Assembly: GCA_030268105.1 (NCBI GenBank)
Contig: BSDZ01000011.1
Coordinates: forward strand, 2,889,001-2,953,000
DNA: 64,000 nucleotides
Direction of reading: 5' to 3'
DNA from: Volvox africanus
Taxonomy: Eukaryota; Chlorophyta; Chlorophyceae; Chlamydomonadales; Volvocaceae
The notes below the pieces were generated by a model. It saw only the letters and a program-made list of their open reading frames with translations, did no database searches and was not told the DNA's origin. Shown here one piece after another: positions 35,375 through 48,000 of this stretch. The translations under genes were made by a program, and so were the position numbers. How positions within the stretch are numbered: the stretch's first letter is position 1; each line of letters begins with the position of its first letter.

Positions 35375-38300
35375 CTATTCGTGGCACGAGTTGGGATCCA
35401 GACCTCGTGTTGCCAACTGAATCTGTAACAGCCTCATCATGGGTAAGAACTGTCCAGGGGCACCACCAGCAGCGCCGGCACCCGCCAGAACCCCGCCGAG
35501 CGCCGAGGCGTCTGTCATCAGCGGTGCAACCGCGGTCGCACCTGTCAGGGCTGGCACAGCAGGCAGCACAGAGCCCATGCTTCCCGCCTGGCCAGACCAT
35601 AGCAGGGGTGGAGGTGCGATAAGAGGCGCTGGCAGCGCGCCTGGTAAAGCCAACGCAGCCAGGGGCAAGCCCGATGGCAACTCGCCAAGGGGTCCAAGTG
35701 CCAAGCCAAGCCCCCCCGTAGGCACATTCAGCGGCAGTCGTGCAATTTGATCATGCAACAGTGCCACGGCTAAATTGGCCGCGGCAACATTAGCAGAGGC
35801 CCGGCTTGCCAGTTCCGCTTCTACTTCGGCTGTGTACCGAGAAAGTTGGGCATCGGGCCTATTGGAGAAGTTGGCTGCGCAGATGGGAGGCGACGCATTA
35901 GCGGGCGCAGCGACTACATTACTGCCATCGCAACAACTGACACCAGCCAGCAGCGCCTCCGGCAAACGCAGCTCCTGGGCGGCCGCGCAAATTCCAATGG
36001 CCTTGCTGGCATTCCCACCTGCCGTTGCGGGCAAGGCCTTTGCTGCATTCTCTACACACGCCGTTGAGCTTGGTGAAGGCAGGGCCTGCTTCGCACCATG
36101 AGACGGATGTTCAGCATCAAAATCTGCGCATGAGGATGGCGCAGATTGCCTCCCAGTTAACGGACAATTTCCTTGATCGGTTCCGCAGGCATCTTCAGGC
36201 CCCGGTACAGATCCAGACCCGGTTGCAACTGCTCCGTGTACGGTGGCGTCGTGGGCCCCCACACTGTCATATTTCGGCAAGGCAGTAAGCCGGGCAGCTG
36301 GAACACGCCCGCCAGCATAATCCCCCTCGTCCCCAGACAGGGATGGCATACCAGATTGTTCATCGTCGCTAGCTGTCACTTGTTGCTCAGATACTTCCGC
36401 GGCTGCTGATGCTGCCTTCGCTGCGCCATGCAGCTGAGGCTGCCCAGACTCCCGATCACCGTGCCCAATGGGGCTCGCACAGTCCGACAAAACCGCCTCA
36501 TCAGCCTCTTCGCGTCCGCACTTCAATTTGAAATTCAGTTCCGGCTTAGGATGTGGCTCAATGACGGTACAATTCGGCTGATCGCAGTCGTCATCACGAC
36601 CCCCGGCTGGAACCCCACAACTGGGATGATCCATATCCGACGCACTTGCACCTTCTACAACAGTAGCAACGAACTCTTTCTTGCCTTCGACTTCCATGGG
36701 CCTGTCCAACAACTCTTCGAACCCCGCGCAACCCTCCCTCTCATCTATGCCTTGTTGCCCCTCCCCCCTGGGGCTATCCAAGGCATCGCACGCCGCCTCC
36801 GCTAGTAAATCAAGCGGATCCTTTGCCAAGCAGACCGGCACCCTTGGAGTTTCCAAACAACTTGTATCCCGGTGTGCGCGCCCCGCGCGTCCAGTCGCCT
36901 TATCACCATTACCACTGATCGCGGCTGCACCACCCGTGCTATAAAGGGGTACAGAGCCCAACGGCGAAGGCACAAAGCGGCAAAACTGCGGCGCGCACCG
37001 CTGCTGCCTGATCGCATTGCCACTGCGCGCCCTGCGGCACACCAGTGGTGCGACGCCAGGATGCTGAAGTCCCACAAGCTGCCCTGCCCAATTCCAGCCT
37101 TGAGCTGCGGCTCCAATTCCAGCACATCCTGCCTGCTGCTGCCCGCGCGGACTGCTCTGGCAATTCCCATTCGGCGCTCTATGTGTTTCGTGGCTTTGCG
37201 TCTGTACCTGCATAAGATCGGGCTCTACGCCCGCCGCTCCTTTATGGAGTTCCGCATCACAGCCGCCTTGGTTGTCTTCGTCACCAGACGCATCTAATGG
37301 TTGACACGGCTGCCGCCCCAAGCCACCACCTCCAGAACCTAGCCCCTGGTGGGCCATTTGGCCCATGAACGTGCAGTACGGGAAGTTTACCTGTTGCAAA
37401 CCAAAATCCCGGTGCAGGCCGCCCCTCAACGGCTGCGTCTCTACCTGTATTGTGCGCCCATCGGCATCGCGACGCACCAAGGTAATGTGCACTCCAGTAT
37501 GGGCACCCCCCGTCTGCGCGCGTGTGTGCAGGTAAGATGGGTGTGCCGCACAGTGGCGTGCTGCACGCGCTTGTACTGCTTCCGCGACGCCAGACCCGCA
37601 ATCGTCGTCCCGTTCATCGTTGTCTTGGCTGGTTTCAGCACCGGACGCCCAAGAGGAGCTTTTTGAGAAACCATCCGAGGAGGACCGCCTAGCACTGGCG
37701 GCGGGGCGCACCGGCCGCCGATCCACCAGCCCATTGGCAGCAGAGCGCATGCGGCGGCGTTTGTCTGCGTGCCCCACGCCCGGGAGCTCTTCATCACCTT
37801 CCTGACCCTCCAATCCCAACGCCGCGAAGCTTTCAGGTGAAGGGCGCTTTACGAGGGTGCGCACGCAATCTGTATTGTGCTTGCGTGCCGCAGCTGTTAC
37901 GGCAAGAATTCGCCGTCCAGAAAGAGCTGCTGGCTGTAGGCGTGCGGCCAGCTGTAACAAAGGGATCAGGATCGGCGAGGCGGAAAGCGTAAATCAATCC
38001 TTCCCTTCCCTTCCCTTTTCCCGCATGCCTGCTTGGAGCCAAGTTTTGTCATACGCCCAGCAAATCCGCTCGAATAGCGATTAAGCTTTAAGGAGAGCGC
38101 AAATGCAATATGCATCAAAATGTAGGGGTGCTACTTGACTGACAACTAAGCATGCGTGCGACAGCTTGAGGGCGGCCCTCGTAACCGTTCCAGGATTCCC
38201 CAAACCGGCACATAGTTTCCCCCCCACCCATCATACCATCCCAACATCGTGCGTCATATACCTGCTGCTCGGCTGCCTTGCCGGCTCGATACCTCTTGTA

Positions 38301-39063
38301 GTATTCACAGGTCTTGTGCCCGCGCACCCTGCCATATCAGCACGACACGGACATGTGTCAACTCTTCAAGTAATCTATTTTCAAGATGCAAAGAATCCAT
38401 CTTACCTTCTTCCTTTATTGTGACTAACAGCAAGGAAGACCGAAGGACGTTCGTTGCTATCCGGCCAGACCTTTTCGGCATTTTCTCGGTGCCACCTGTC
38501 CGAAGACAAGGGGGCGTACCCTCACGATAGAAACATGGATTGTTGTTTTAAAAGCACAAGACAGTCCCCTGGGCAATGGAAGGTGAAGTGGTCAAATGGT
38601 CAAGGTATTGTTGGCTAAACAACCCCTATGCTTTTTTACAAAAAAGACCCATATGACTTTCAATCTTTGATTTCATCAGCAAACGATAACAAGTTCGTTG
38701 CGACAGGATACGAGCAACCTGGATATGTTGCGTGCCGACGCCGCAACACAACGTGACGAGGAAGGCAACCGGAAGATATCAAGCCACGGAAATATGAAAA
38801 TAATATGCATAGAACTGACATACGAAAGATGTTTCGCGCATGCAACCCCCAGCGTATATGTTGCATGCGACGGCGCCAAAGGCCGCATACCAGCGAAACA
38901 ACTATCCAAAAATCTGGTGGATAACATGAAGCTGTAAAAAGACACGTACTTACTTTCTCACGTCTTCCACTTTCGGCTTCATTCCATTATGGTTGTCCGC
39001 GTACTCGTCGCACCACCTGTTGAATGCCTCCCAACGGAAGGTGACGCCTTCGGAAGACGCCAT
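35375..39063 (-). CDS. Unrecognised gene E, three exons, about 917 residues
   Basis: ATG at 39063 opens exon 1 (39063-38954), followed by phase-matched exons 38328-38262 and 37951-35375. The first 95 residues are compact and look folded: WEAFNRWCDEYAD, then GHKTCEYYKRYRAGKAAEQQ, then a basic helix-rich segment. The rest (about 820 residues) is low-complexity, with a KRRRMRS basic cluster that could be a nuclear localisation signal, acidic patches, and a Gly/Ala/Leu/Pro-rich end. This plan, a small N-terminal module plus a long disordered tail, suits a nuclear regulator, but I do not recognise the module. The 3' end may be spliced further (see 34462-35374). Confidence 0.6.
37999..38021. repeat. 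(TTCCC)n polypyrimidine run in an intron of gene E
   Basis: CCTTCCCTTCCCTTCCC lies on the plus strand, and so is purine-rich on the transcribed sense (minus) strand, about 50 bp upstream of the exon 3 acceptor. Confidence 0.75.
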
Positions 39064-39853
39064 GCTTCGTTGGGACCGTCTTCACCAGAGACTGGATTTC
39101 CCAAGGCGAAAGCCGAACCACGTCAGCCCCAAGCCCTTTGCACCAAGGTGTCAGGGAAATGTGTTTGTTCGGCAGTAATTATGTCCATGCCTACGAATCA
39201 AATATTGGCAGTATCAATTTCGAATCAGGCCATCCTGACGAGACTGTTGCATACCAAACATGGCGGCGTCCGTACGGTGTAACGTGCCGCTTTTCGTGCA
39301 GGAGGTGAGGTGCCGAGGAGCACTTACAGCTGACCTTGACTATTTCCATGCAGTGTTTGTACTTCATGGTAAGCCTAATGTGTTTAGTGTTGTTTTTATT
39401 CATGGAGTAACGTATTCTGTACTTGAATGCACCTGTACGCACGTTGTCCGCTGGAAGGGCCCTTTATCAGGCTGAGTACTCGTAAACATGTCAGGCAAAT
39501 GGCTTAAGAATGAATAACTTTCCGCTTGCCCACAGCGGACAGTTGGCTTACTTCGGAAGACCCACGCTGCTATAATTCACGATTCGGCAAGCGACGGGGA
39601 CAATATTTGTATTACGTTTTTTCAGAAATTCAATTGATGTTCGGTTTTCGGTCTGTTGTTTGCTGACGCCTCAAGCTGCCTGTCTTCCCGCAGCGTCGCG
39701 CTTCTATCTTGCATGTGACTTCATGCGCTCCTGCAGTTTTGGCGGTAGGTAAGCCTACCTCCCGCGGCCGCGGGCAATCCTTGTCTGGAAGAGGCAGGTT
39801 GCCCAAGCCTTGTACTGTGGTTGCCACTTTGCGTGTTTGTGGTATTCCGGTTG

Positions 39854-40123
39854 CTAACACGCGGGCTTGTCACATAGATTGACGCATGTACATGAAACTG
39901 CATGGTGTTTTGTAAACCGTTGCTTATGTCGTCCTGCAAAACCCGTGGGGACTAGGTCTGCCAAGAATTGGTACTGGTATTGATAAGTGTCAGCAGGGGC
40001 CCAGGTGACAGTAACGTCTTCCGTATCGTGCACGCTTACATACCATCCCACATCGACATCTCTTCTTAAGACCGTAATCGGGATCCTGCGGCCGAGAGGG
40101 GATGCGCGCATCTCGGTAATCAT
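39854..40123 (-). CDS. Small unrecognised open frame
   Basis: A true ATG at 40123 opens 89 codons. The first 60 residues look like folded protein (alternating hydrophobic and charged) and the last 25 do not, so a donor may lie inside. No family is recognised and no partner exon was found. Confidence 0.2.
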   Translation of the reverse strand: MITEMRASPLGRRIPITVLRRDVDVGWYVSVHDTEDVTVTWAPADTYQYQYQFLADLVPTGFAGRHKQRFTKHHAVSCTCVNLCDKPAC

Positions 40124-40866
40124 GGGGTGGGAAGCAATCTAGTACGCCGCCCAGCCCGAAGAGTTGCAGGTGCAGGTGCAGCTGCTAAAGGGGGGGGGAG
40201 GGAGGGGAACACAACGAGAAGAGGGATGAGAACATAATAGGTTATCAAGCTAGGGGCGAAAGGGATGCTGCTGTATGTTGAATTTGGCGAAACCGAGGCC
40301 GTGAGTTAGATGCTGCGAGCAGGATGCCAGGACCCACGCGAGCATAACATAGATTGCAGTCATAGCCGAAAGGAAAGCTGGGTTGAGCTGGCAGGCAGTT
40401 TGGCCACGGTGGCGACTGGCAAAAATGAACATTGATTGTGTACCTCACTTTCATTCAAGCGTCTATCTTGGACGACTTGGCAAAATTTTACTAAAACTTA
40501 CTAAAAATTTCACCAACGCACCCCCCTGTTATCAAATAATCTTTGCGGGACACCGTGTGTCAGGGGCACCGGGTGCTGTGGTGCAAAGCTGTGCTATGAC
40601 TCGGCATAAGGCAAGACTAAGGCTTGCCCCATGCCTCAATTCCAGTTCAGGAACGAAGCCGAACACTTCATGGTGTGCCACAGAAAACGGCGAAGAGTAC
40701 TTGCTCAGAGATTTACGACATTGGCTCCGTCATAGGAAGGGACAGAGCAGAAGGCACCATTTCATCGTTCGGCGTAAAATTACCAAAATAAGGTCTCTCA
40801 CCGCAAAGCGCGTGCGGAATTTCAGTTCTGCACATCTCCAGCATTACAAACATATCCATGCACTAC

Positions 40867-40871
40867 TTACA
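40867..40871 (-). terminator. Probable TGTAA polyadenylation signal of gene G
   Basis: TTACA on the plus strand lies about 135 nt after the gene G stop, with a second copy at 40844-40848. Confidence 0.4.
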
Positions 40872-41003
40872 TGCAGCAGGCAAAACACCTTAACTGTTAA
40901 TGCCCAATAGTATTCCGCAGCCCTTTCAGCTTGCCCTCCGCAGCGGGCATTCTATGAACCATTGGCACAGGAGCTGGATGCCTTCACACGTCCACCTCAT
41001 CAA

Positions 41004-44000
41004 CTACTTAAGTCCCAATGCGCTAAGCTGCGCCAGTGCTGCCGCTGCAGCCGCCTCCTTGGCCCGCTTACGATTGGACTGCAAAAGGGTAGCACAGATC
41101 AGACGAGGTATCAAGTTATGACTCTTTGTAGGGCTTTCTAAGGCTGTTGTTCAGAGGGCCCTCTCCCCAGGCGGCCCGTAATCCGAATCGACTTCTGGTG
41201 CGTCCTGGCCTCATGTTCTCACCTGAGGACCGCTGCTAAAATCACCAAGGCCGGCCACCGGCGGCAATTTTACTACTGCCGCGGCCCCTGGCCCAGCACC
41301 CGGGCTGTAGCTGTACTGGGGCTGCGGCCAGCGCTTCCTATCGCAAAACTCCTTAAGCTCCTGAGAGGAGAGGGGACACAATCCCGAGCAGTAAGGAATA
41401 ACGACTTGACAATAAGTCAATTCACCCTATCAGTCCCAATTGAACGCACCATTACTACACTCTTCACTGGGGTCCCCTCGCCGCCTTGCATCCCCGGCAT
41501 TCCTCCGTCCTCACGCGGACGCTTTGTGCCTGCGAAGGTGATACACGGGACATGGCATGTGATTTGGCGTGTTGGGATCGACGGGGGCCAAGGTCATCAA
41601 GCTGGCATGTCATCCGCAATATGCACGCGCGAACAAGACCGGTTTCAAACTATAAGATCGTGCTAATCCCCGCATTGCAAGTAAAGATCCCAATCTTCCT
41701 ACCAAAAAGCGAGTGACCGAACACAGATAAGGACAATATTGGCATGACGTTATGTTTCGCCGCCGCACACAGTGGCTTTCCCTGAAGCTGACCTGGAGCC
41801 CTGCCGCCAGCACCCTTCCAGCCTCCGCCGCCAGCACAAGGCGCAGGGCTGCGTCTAATGTGATCTGAGCCGCTGCGAAACTGCAGCGCACGCAGCCCCA
41901 CTGTCAAGCTGCCAGTGCCGTCACCGTTGACGTCGCAACCGTCCGCACTGCGCTTGGCCCCCCGGGAACCACGGGCCTGCACAGCATTGGACGAGGCGGG
42001 ACCCCAACAGAGGCCGCTCATACGACACCTTAAACACAAGCCTGGACAGGTAGCATGAGAGCATCACGCACTAACCCTTTCATTACCAGGGCCCCTCCGA
42101 CGCGCAAAGCTGCGAGGCAACCATACTTCACACAGCTCGCCATACCGCGCCCCCCCCTCTCTCTCTCTCTCTGCTTTGCCCCGAGCTTACCTGCACACGA
42201 AACAATAACCTATCAGAAACATCTCGCTATAGTTAAACACCACATGCAGCGTCATGCACCATTCCTTGCAGCTGAGCCTCAGGCTGGGCTTCTGCACGCC
42301 TTAAGGTTCCCTAATAACCGGCAAATCCTAACCCTTACCTCCTTCTCATCAAACCCTTGCTCTCGGCCGTGCGGCCGCACACACATCCACCGTGGCAACT
42401 CCTGCCCTTCTCCCTAACTAGGACGTATCTCACCGGCGATGCTGCCATCGCACCACCTTCCACGGGTACTCGGGTGCCGCTGTCGCCCCCGCCGCCGTTA
42501 CCTCCGTTACTGCCCAACCCCAGCTCTGCTGCCAGGCGACTGATGTCCGGTTCCGCTACCCCCTCACCGCCGCGCAGAGCTGCCATAAGCCGCTCCAGTT
42601 CTGCCGCCTCCTCCACTAGCCGCTGCCGCTTTTTATCCATCTCCCGTAGCAACGCCTCCTAGAATCGCATTCAATTTGGACGATTGCAAAAACGCGTGTT
42701 TTAGGAGGGACTCCGCCCCTGGGTAAGAACCAGTACGCCGCATGAGGCTCTGGGTGACATTGCGAGTTTCCCAGCACCAGAATCTCACCAGCTATGAAGT
42801 AAAACCACAATCCACATTTCCCCGACCGCCCAGCTTGCATAGCGCCTGTATCTTCCTTACCCGCTGCGCCGTGTCCAGCTCCCTCCGGGCCCCCCCTGCC
42901 TTGCGAGCCACCTGGGCCGCCTCCCACGCTTCCCCACGGGCCTCCGATAGCAACGGTGGCCAGCCCACCGGCACCACTCGCACCGCCTCACCGCCGTCAG
43001 CCGGCAGAGCACCTTCCAGCCAGAGCAGGGCGGCCAGAGCAGCGGCCTGCCGCAAGAAAGTAGGGACGCAGGTCAAGAGGCAGCCCATCCAGGAGGGATT
43101 CCATCATGGTCAAAATTGAATTGGGTATGAAGGACCCAAGGGATCAGGCACAGGAGCCAACGGGCGCTGCGGCCTACCATTTGTTGTAGGGTAAAAGTCT
43201 TAGCGACTCAGCATCCTCAAGAGTTGTGCGTTGGAACATAAAGCATTATTAACGAGGCGCTAGCGAGCCGGCTGAGCAGGTTAAGGAAGAAATACAGGCT
43301 TTTAAGCTCCGGAGCTTCCCAGGGCAACAGCTCTGACAGCTAATCCCATCCTCACGAACACCAGAAAGGGTGAAACAAACGCTTCAGCGCCGTATCCCCA
43401 ATACATGTCATGTCGCAGCCCTGTACGTGCTCACGGTTGGCCAGCACTTGTCTCTGCAGCACAGCCATCAGGCCCCACAACTACCTGGCACGCCGCATTG
43501 ATGCCCCCCGGGACGTGCATATCCGGGGTGATGGTCACCCCAATATGTGACAGGATGCAGGATGCGGTAACCAGCGGGCGGCGAGCCGACTTCTTGACCA
43601 CCAGGCTGTAGCACGGCTCCGGAAGCTGGAGGGTCGCGGGATAGGAAGGCCGTGGCGTCCGAAAGGGAACAAGGTCATGACGATAGGAGGGTCGGCTCCT
43701 GGTTTTCGCCGTCGCAAAGGCAGGAGTGGTGCTATTCGCAGGCACCGAGTGGAGTGAAACAAGCTTGAGCCCACGTAGCGGCGGTGGACCAACAGAGCGC
43801 GTGATGCCTCTTTATCCGATAGGCTGGTTGTAGAAAGAGCCTTCCTGAAGGTGACGTTGTAGAACAAATCGGCTTGCTCACTTTGCTACAACCATCTAAT
43901 GAACAGGCATTTCTCGTTGAAGCATTCTTACTTGCCAGCTGCGCCCTGACCATGTCCGCTCTCAATCGCTGTCTGCCGTTTTTGCACATTAGCCGGTCGC

Positions 44001-45733
44001 TTTTCTTCGAACCGGTGCATAGCATATCTGGGTGTGTGGTCCCTCCCTTAGCCCTCAGACGTAAAACGACAACACACTAGCATGGGATGTCATCACGGCG
44101 ATTATTTACGGCGACGAACACAAGCCCGCGCCCATCCCCTTGCGAAGCCTTACTCCATTCATGCGGCAGTACTCCATCAAGTGCTCCTGAGGACGCGGAC
44201 CGCGCCAGCCACTCGCGTCCTCGCTGCCGCTGCCCTCTCCCTCGCCGCCGTCACCGTTGTCGCCGGTCGACATTCCCGGTGGCACATCCCGCATCGAACT
44301 CCCATCTGCCCCCTGCCGGGCTGCCTCCAGCCCGGGCTCAGCTACTTCCCGTCCAGGCTGGTGATCGCCTCCTTGGAATTCAATGCCCGGCCAACCTCCT
44401 TTCTCATCGATCGCCACCGCCGTGCCATCTCCTGCCGCCTCTTCTGTTTGACTGCCGTCAAGTTGATTGTCTGCATGCCCCGATGCCTCCTCCAATTTTA
44501 CTTCCTGCCGTGCTCCTTCAGCCTGCGGCTGCTCCTCATGCTGCTGCTGATCCAGCAGTGGCGGCAGCGATTGAGAAGCAGATATATCCTGCTTTGGGCT
44601 CCTTGTATGAGTCGACTTGTTGAGTTCCAGCTGCTGTTGGCTAGTCGGTTGGTTGGTAGGCAGCGCCATGGCCGCCTGGATCAAGCGCGTTAGGTGGGGG
44701 TCCAGCTGGGCAATACGCCACTCGGGGTGTCTGGAGCCGCAGATGAAGGAATTCAGATGGCAGTTACAGCAGCGAAATGAGGAAACAACATAGGCACTAA
44801 TTGTGGCGAAGATGTAGCGCCTGAGCGAGTATATAATCTAGTCCTGCAACTTAGTGCAAGTGTTTCGGAGGACCTGGGTCCTAGTATGAGCTGTGGCCCT
44901 GGCGTTACCGCAGATGCATGACTTGTACCAGATGGACATTTTGTGAGGCAAATCATGGCAAAACTTTGCATATCGACGGCACGGAACTAAGGCTACATGG
45001 GACCACGTCATTCTATTCACCAGGTCTACAGGCCAGCCTATGCCCACAATGGTGCGCATGTCATCATGGAGATTGCCCTCTTGCACCGCACGGAATACTC
45101 CCTCTGACGGCCTAAAGAGGTCCCTCTCCTGATCATCCGACGCACTTGTTCAGCAGTGCTTTAAGTTTGGCCAGGAAGGGGGCGATCCCGGCCTCTAGCA
45201 TCAGGCTCCCGCCCTCCTCGTCGTCGCCGGCATCCCCCCCATGCAAGCCAGAACCGCCAGTGTCCGTTCTTAGGATCGCGTTCACAGGCGGGAGTATGCT
45301 GCGGAGGGGGTGCCATTGGGCGACAGCGCCTGGGACACAGTGAGGGGTGGCTGTCTCCGCTCTGATTCCGAGAGCAACATACAGGCGCACCAAGGCTCCT
45401 GTCTCAGGAAACTCGACCTGTTTTGGTTTAAAAACGTCTTCTCCGATAAGAACTTGTAAGTAGCTAGCTTTGATATGCCAACTTCGAGACGCAAGACGCC
45501 CAAGCGTCCACAGGAAACGCTCTTACCTCTATCCAATGCGTCCTGCTTATCTTGTCGCCGATATCCACGCCAAGTAACTGCCTTACAGCTGAGGCTGCTG
45601 CCACGACGTGGACATCGCTCTCAGTTGTGTGCGAAAAAGGAAATGCCCACCCACTCTCTTGCGTATGCTTGATGAGCAAAACTTCCCCTAACCCAGGGCT
45701 AAATATTGCAGCTCCGTATTCTCTTGATGCCAT
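41004..45733 (-). CDS. Gene G: degenerate DCP2-like Nudix domain fused to two dsRNA-binding domains
   Basis: There are nine exons, all with matching phases: 45733-45527, 45417-45146, 44730-44154, 43625-43485, 43046-42861, 42658-42434, 41900-41793, 41360-41223 and 41078-41004, giving about 642 residues. Residues 4-100 follow the DCP2 Nudix fold: REYGAAIFSPGLGEVLLIKH, GWAFPFS, then ALVRLYVALGI. The catalytic REx2EExG part of the Nudix box is replaced by ASAVRQLLG, so decapping activity is not expected. The DCP2 box A domain is absent. After an acidic Gln-rich linker, dsRBD1 runs from HLMEYCRMNG (about residue 343) through LPEPCYSLVVKK to QAAALAALLWL. A coiled coil follows (EMDKKRQRLVEEAAELERL), and dsRBD2 runs from LKEFCDRKRWPQPQY to the KRAKEAAAAAALAQL end. 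It is probably an RNA-binding regulator; the role is inferred. An upstream exon before 45733 is possible, since a TACCAG acceptor precedes the ATG. Confidence 0.75.
42158..42172. repeat. (CT)n run preceded by C-tract
   Basis: A short dinucleotide run in an intron of gene G. Confidence 0.75.
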
Positions 45734-47828
45734 CGCGAAAACCGGTACTGGTAATTATCAACGCCGGACTCCCGGCGTGGTTCGGCAAAAGTCACTTACA
45801 CTACATAGCGGTAGTAACCACGTAATGATATAGTCTTATAACTACAAATCGTAGGCGTAACCGGTATTAGCTATTCGATGAGTACGACCACATTACAGTC
45901 AAGAAGAAGTATACAAAATTTGCACATATAAATACGGTAATAGAACCAATTTTCGTTGCAACCTCGCATCGTCGCATTCTCTGCGACGGTTGGCTGGCGA
46001 CCCATGGTCCATACAATCGTCAAACGTTCATGATGCAAAGGACGACCCATCCTTAACAAAATGACCAATCCGCCTCATGGCAAGCGTGTATAATCCACGT
46101 AGCGTCTTTAGAAGCACGGTATGTTTTCGTACCTCGGCCCATATTATTAGTCCCAGGCGGGCACGTCTTATGGTCAAACTTTACACATTGCCGGGCATAG
46201 GTGGCTTATATACCTACTACGGTTCCATACGCAAGTACTGCTCCTGATTGATCATTCCTCTAAGGCGTAGCCAAGAAAACTACGGCTCTTGTCCTCAGTA
46301 CGTTACAATCGTAATAAGTAACGCTGCGAGCGTTGATCATTCATGATTATGACGTATTTCATCATTATGAATAAACAACTTGTTGCAGACAGACCAGTTA
46401 AAAACATAATAAGCGATAAAATCAAGTGCTAATACTAAATTTGACTATAATCAACACCGTGAGGGCGATGCTCCACTTCTGGCTCTCAAACCTGTCGCCA
46501 TGCCGCCCCGTTGATTGGCTTGGCATCCCTTGACCCTATGCCGCACCGCCCATCGGCTTGGCAAATGCATCCAATTTCCCGACCCGGTAACTCCAGCCTG
46601 TGACAATCAAACATCTCTAGAGGACATGTTAATTGCTAAGATGTTTCAAGTTGGATCAGTGGCTGGCTGTGACACATCCCACTCATAGCCACCGACCAAG
46701 AGCTGACGGTGGTGTAGGCTAGCACCCTGCAACTGGGAGGAAGGGTGGCCTCACCAGGACTGAAGGCAGATGAACGTGATACTGTGTGACGGCGAATAGC
46801 CATAGGGTGACAACTCATTCCCAAAATAAACATAAAGTACCACTTGCCATACTATCGTCCAAGGACCTACCTTCTCATCTGAGAAACCTACGCTTTTCTG
46901 CTACACTTGAGGTACGAACGGTTGTGGTTCTGAGCAGGCGCAGTATTAAGGCGGCGGTGTGTTATTGGTGTTACGTGCGTAAATAGAGTCACCCGTGTGG
47001 ACGCTGGGCCTTTGGCCGGCCATTCTTTGTCGCGTCTGGAAGGGTGTTTCCCGCTGGTGCGACCCATGTTGGTAAATTACCCCACTGGGGACAATAATGT
47101 GTGACAAGATTTAGCTGAAAACACGAATTAAGTGCATCAAGACGCCATGCACTGTTCGACCTTGAAAGCGTGAGTACACAACCCAACACGCCCTGAGCTG
47201 TAATGTGCGCCTCAGCACGCTCAGCTGGCTCAGTTCACCGTCAGTCCGTTACTGCTCAAATAGTGCTGGACATTGGGAGCCAGGGTAACCACTTGGGAAT
47301 GGCAGTGGTCCTACATGAAATAAGGAAAAAGGAATATGGGATTTGGCATCGCATCGTAAGGCCCTTAGCAAACCTTATGAGATACAGTCCACCGGCGCCG
47401 CAACTGGGGCAACACGCCTGCGATGCCATGCAAACAGCTGCAGGGCCAAACCTGCGAAACCACTTGCAAGCCGCAGTTTTCCTAACACGCGTTAGGGCCA
47501 TGGACAGCAATACGTGCACCGGGATAATGCCAGAACCCAGTTTTGACCATACTATGATCCCGTCTCTGCTCTTAAGTCCAACGCTTTTAAATTGCCTTCC
47601 TCCACAGGTTGCTCACCTCCCATTCCCACCCCGCGCTCAGCACGAACAGACACACGCCATGCAACTGCCGTATCCCGCGTCTTTCAAAACAAGCCTCGCC
47701 TCCCAGCTCCATTGACAAGAAGAGCCCTACTTATCTGCCGCCTCCAAGACAAGGCCTTAGATCTCCGCCACCACTAGTAAAGGTTAATAACTACAAGAGT
47801 CTTGTTAAGTGGCTGTTCCTAGCCGGCA
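45734..47828. other. Intergenic region between gene G and the right arm
   Basis: It is AT-rich at 45830-46450 with no recognisable gene. An open frame of 170 codons (47203-47715, plus) has no domain. The 5' control region of gene G should lie in the first few hundred bases. Confidence 0.45.
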
Positions 47829-48000
47829 GTCGACGCTCCGCGTCCCGCCAACCTGCCACCAACAGGCGGGCTATTTTCCCAAAGCTGCATGTGCACCAGA
47901 GCACTGGTCAATGTGCGCCGCTATTATAGCCGGCAAACGCGCCCAACGCCGGCGCATATGCTCCCACTGCAGACAGACCAGCATGCGAGTTTAGCGGCGG

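Larger units (their letters stand above)
39064..41003. other. Intergenic region between gene E and gene G
   Basis: It includes a minus-strand open frame at 39854-40123 (ATG, 89 codons, with RRDVDVGWYVSVHDTEDV) and a plus-strand frame of 175 codons (40383-40910). Neither has a recognised domain. A G-rich run lies at about 40187-40205. Confidence 0.4.

Noticed and set aside
40383..40910. 175-codon plus-strand frame
   Set aside because: Composition is not protein-like over most of its length and no motif is seen.
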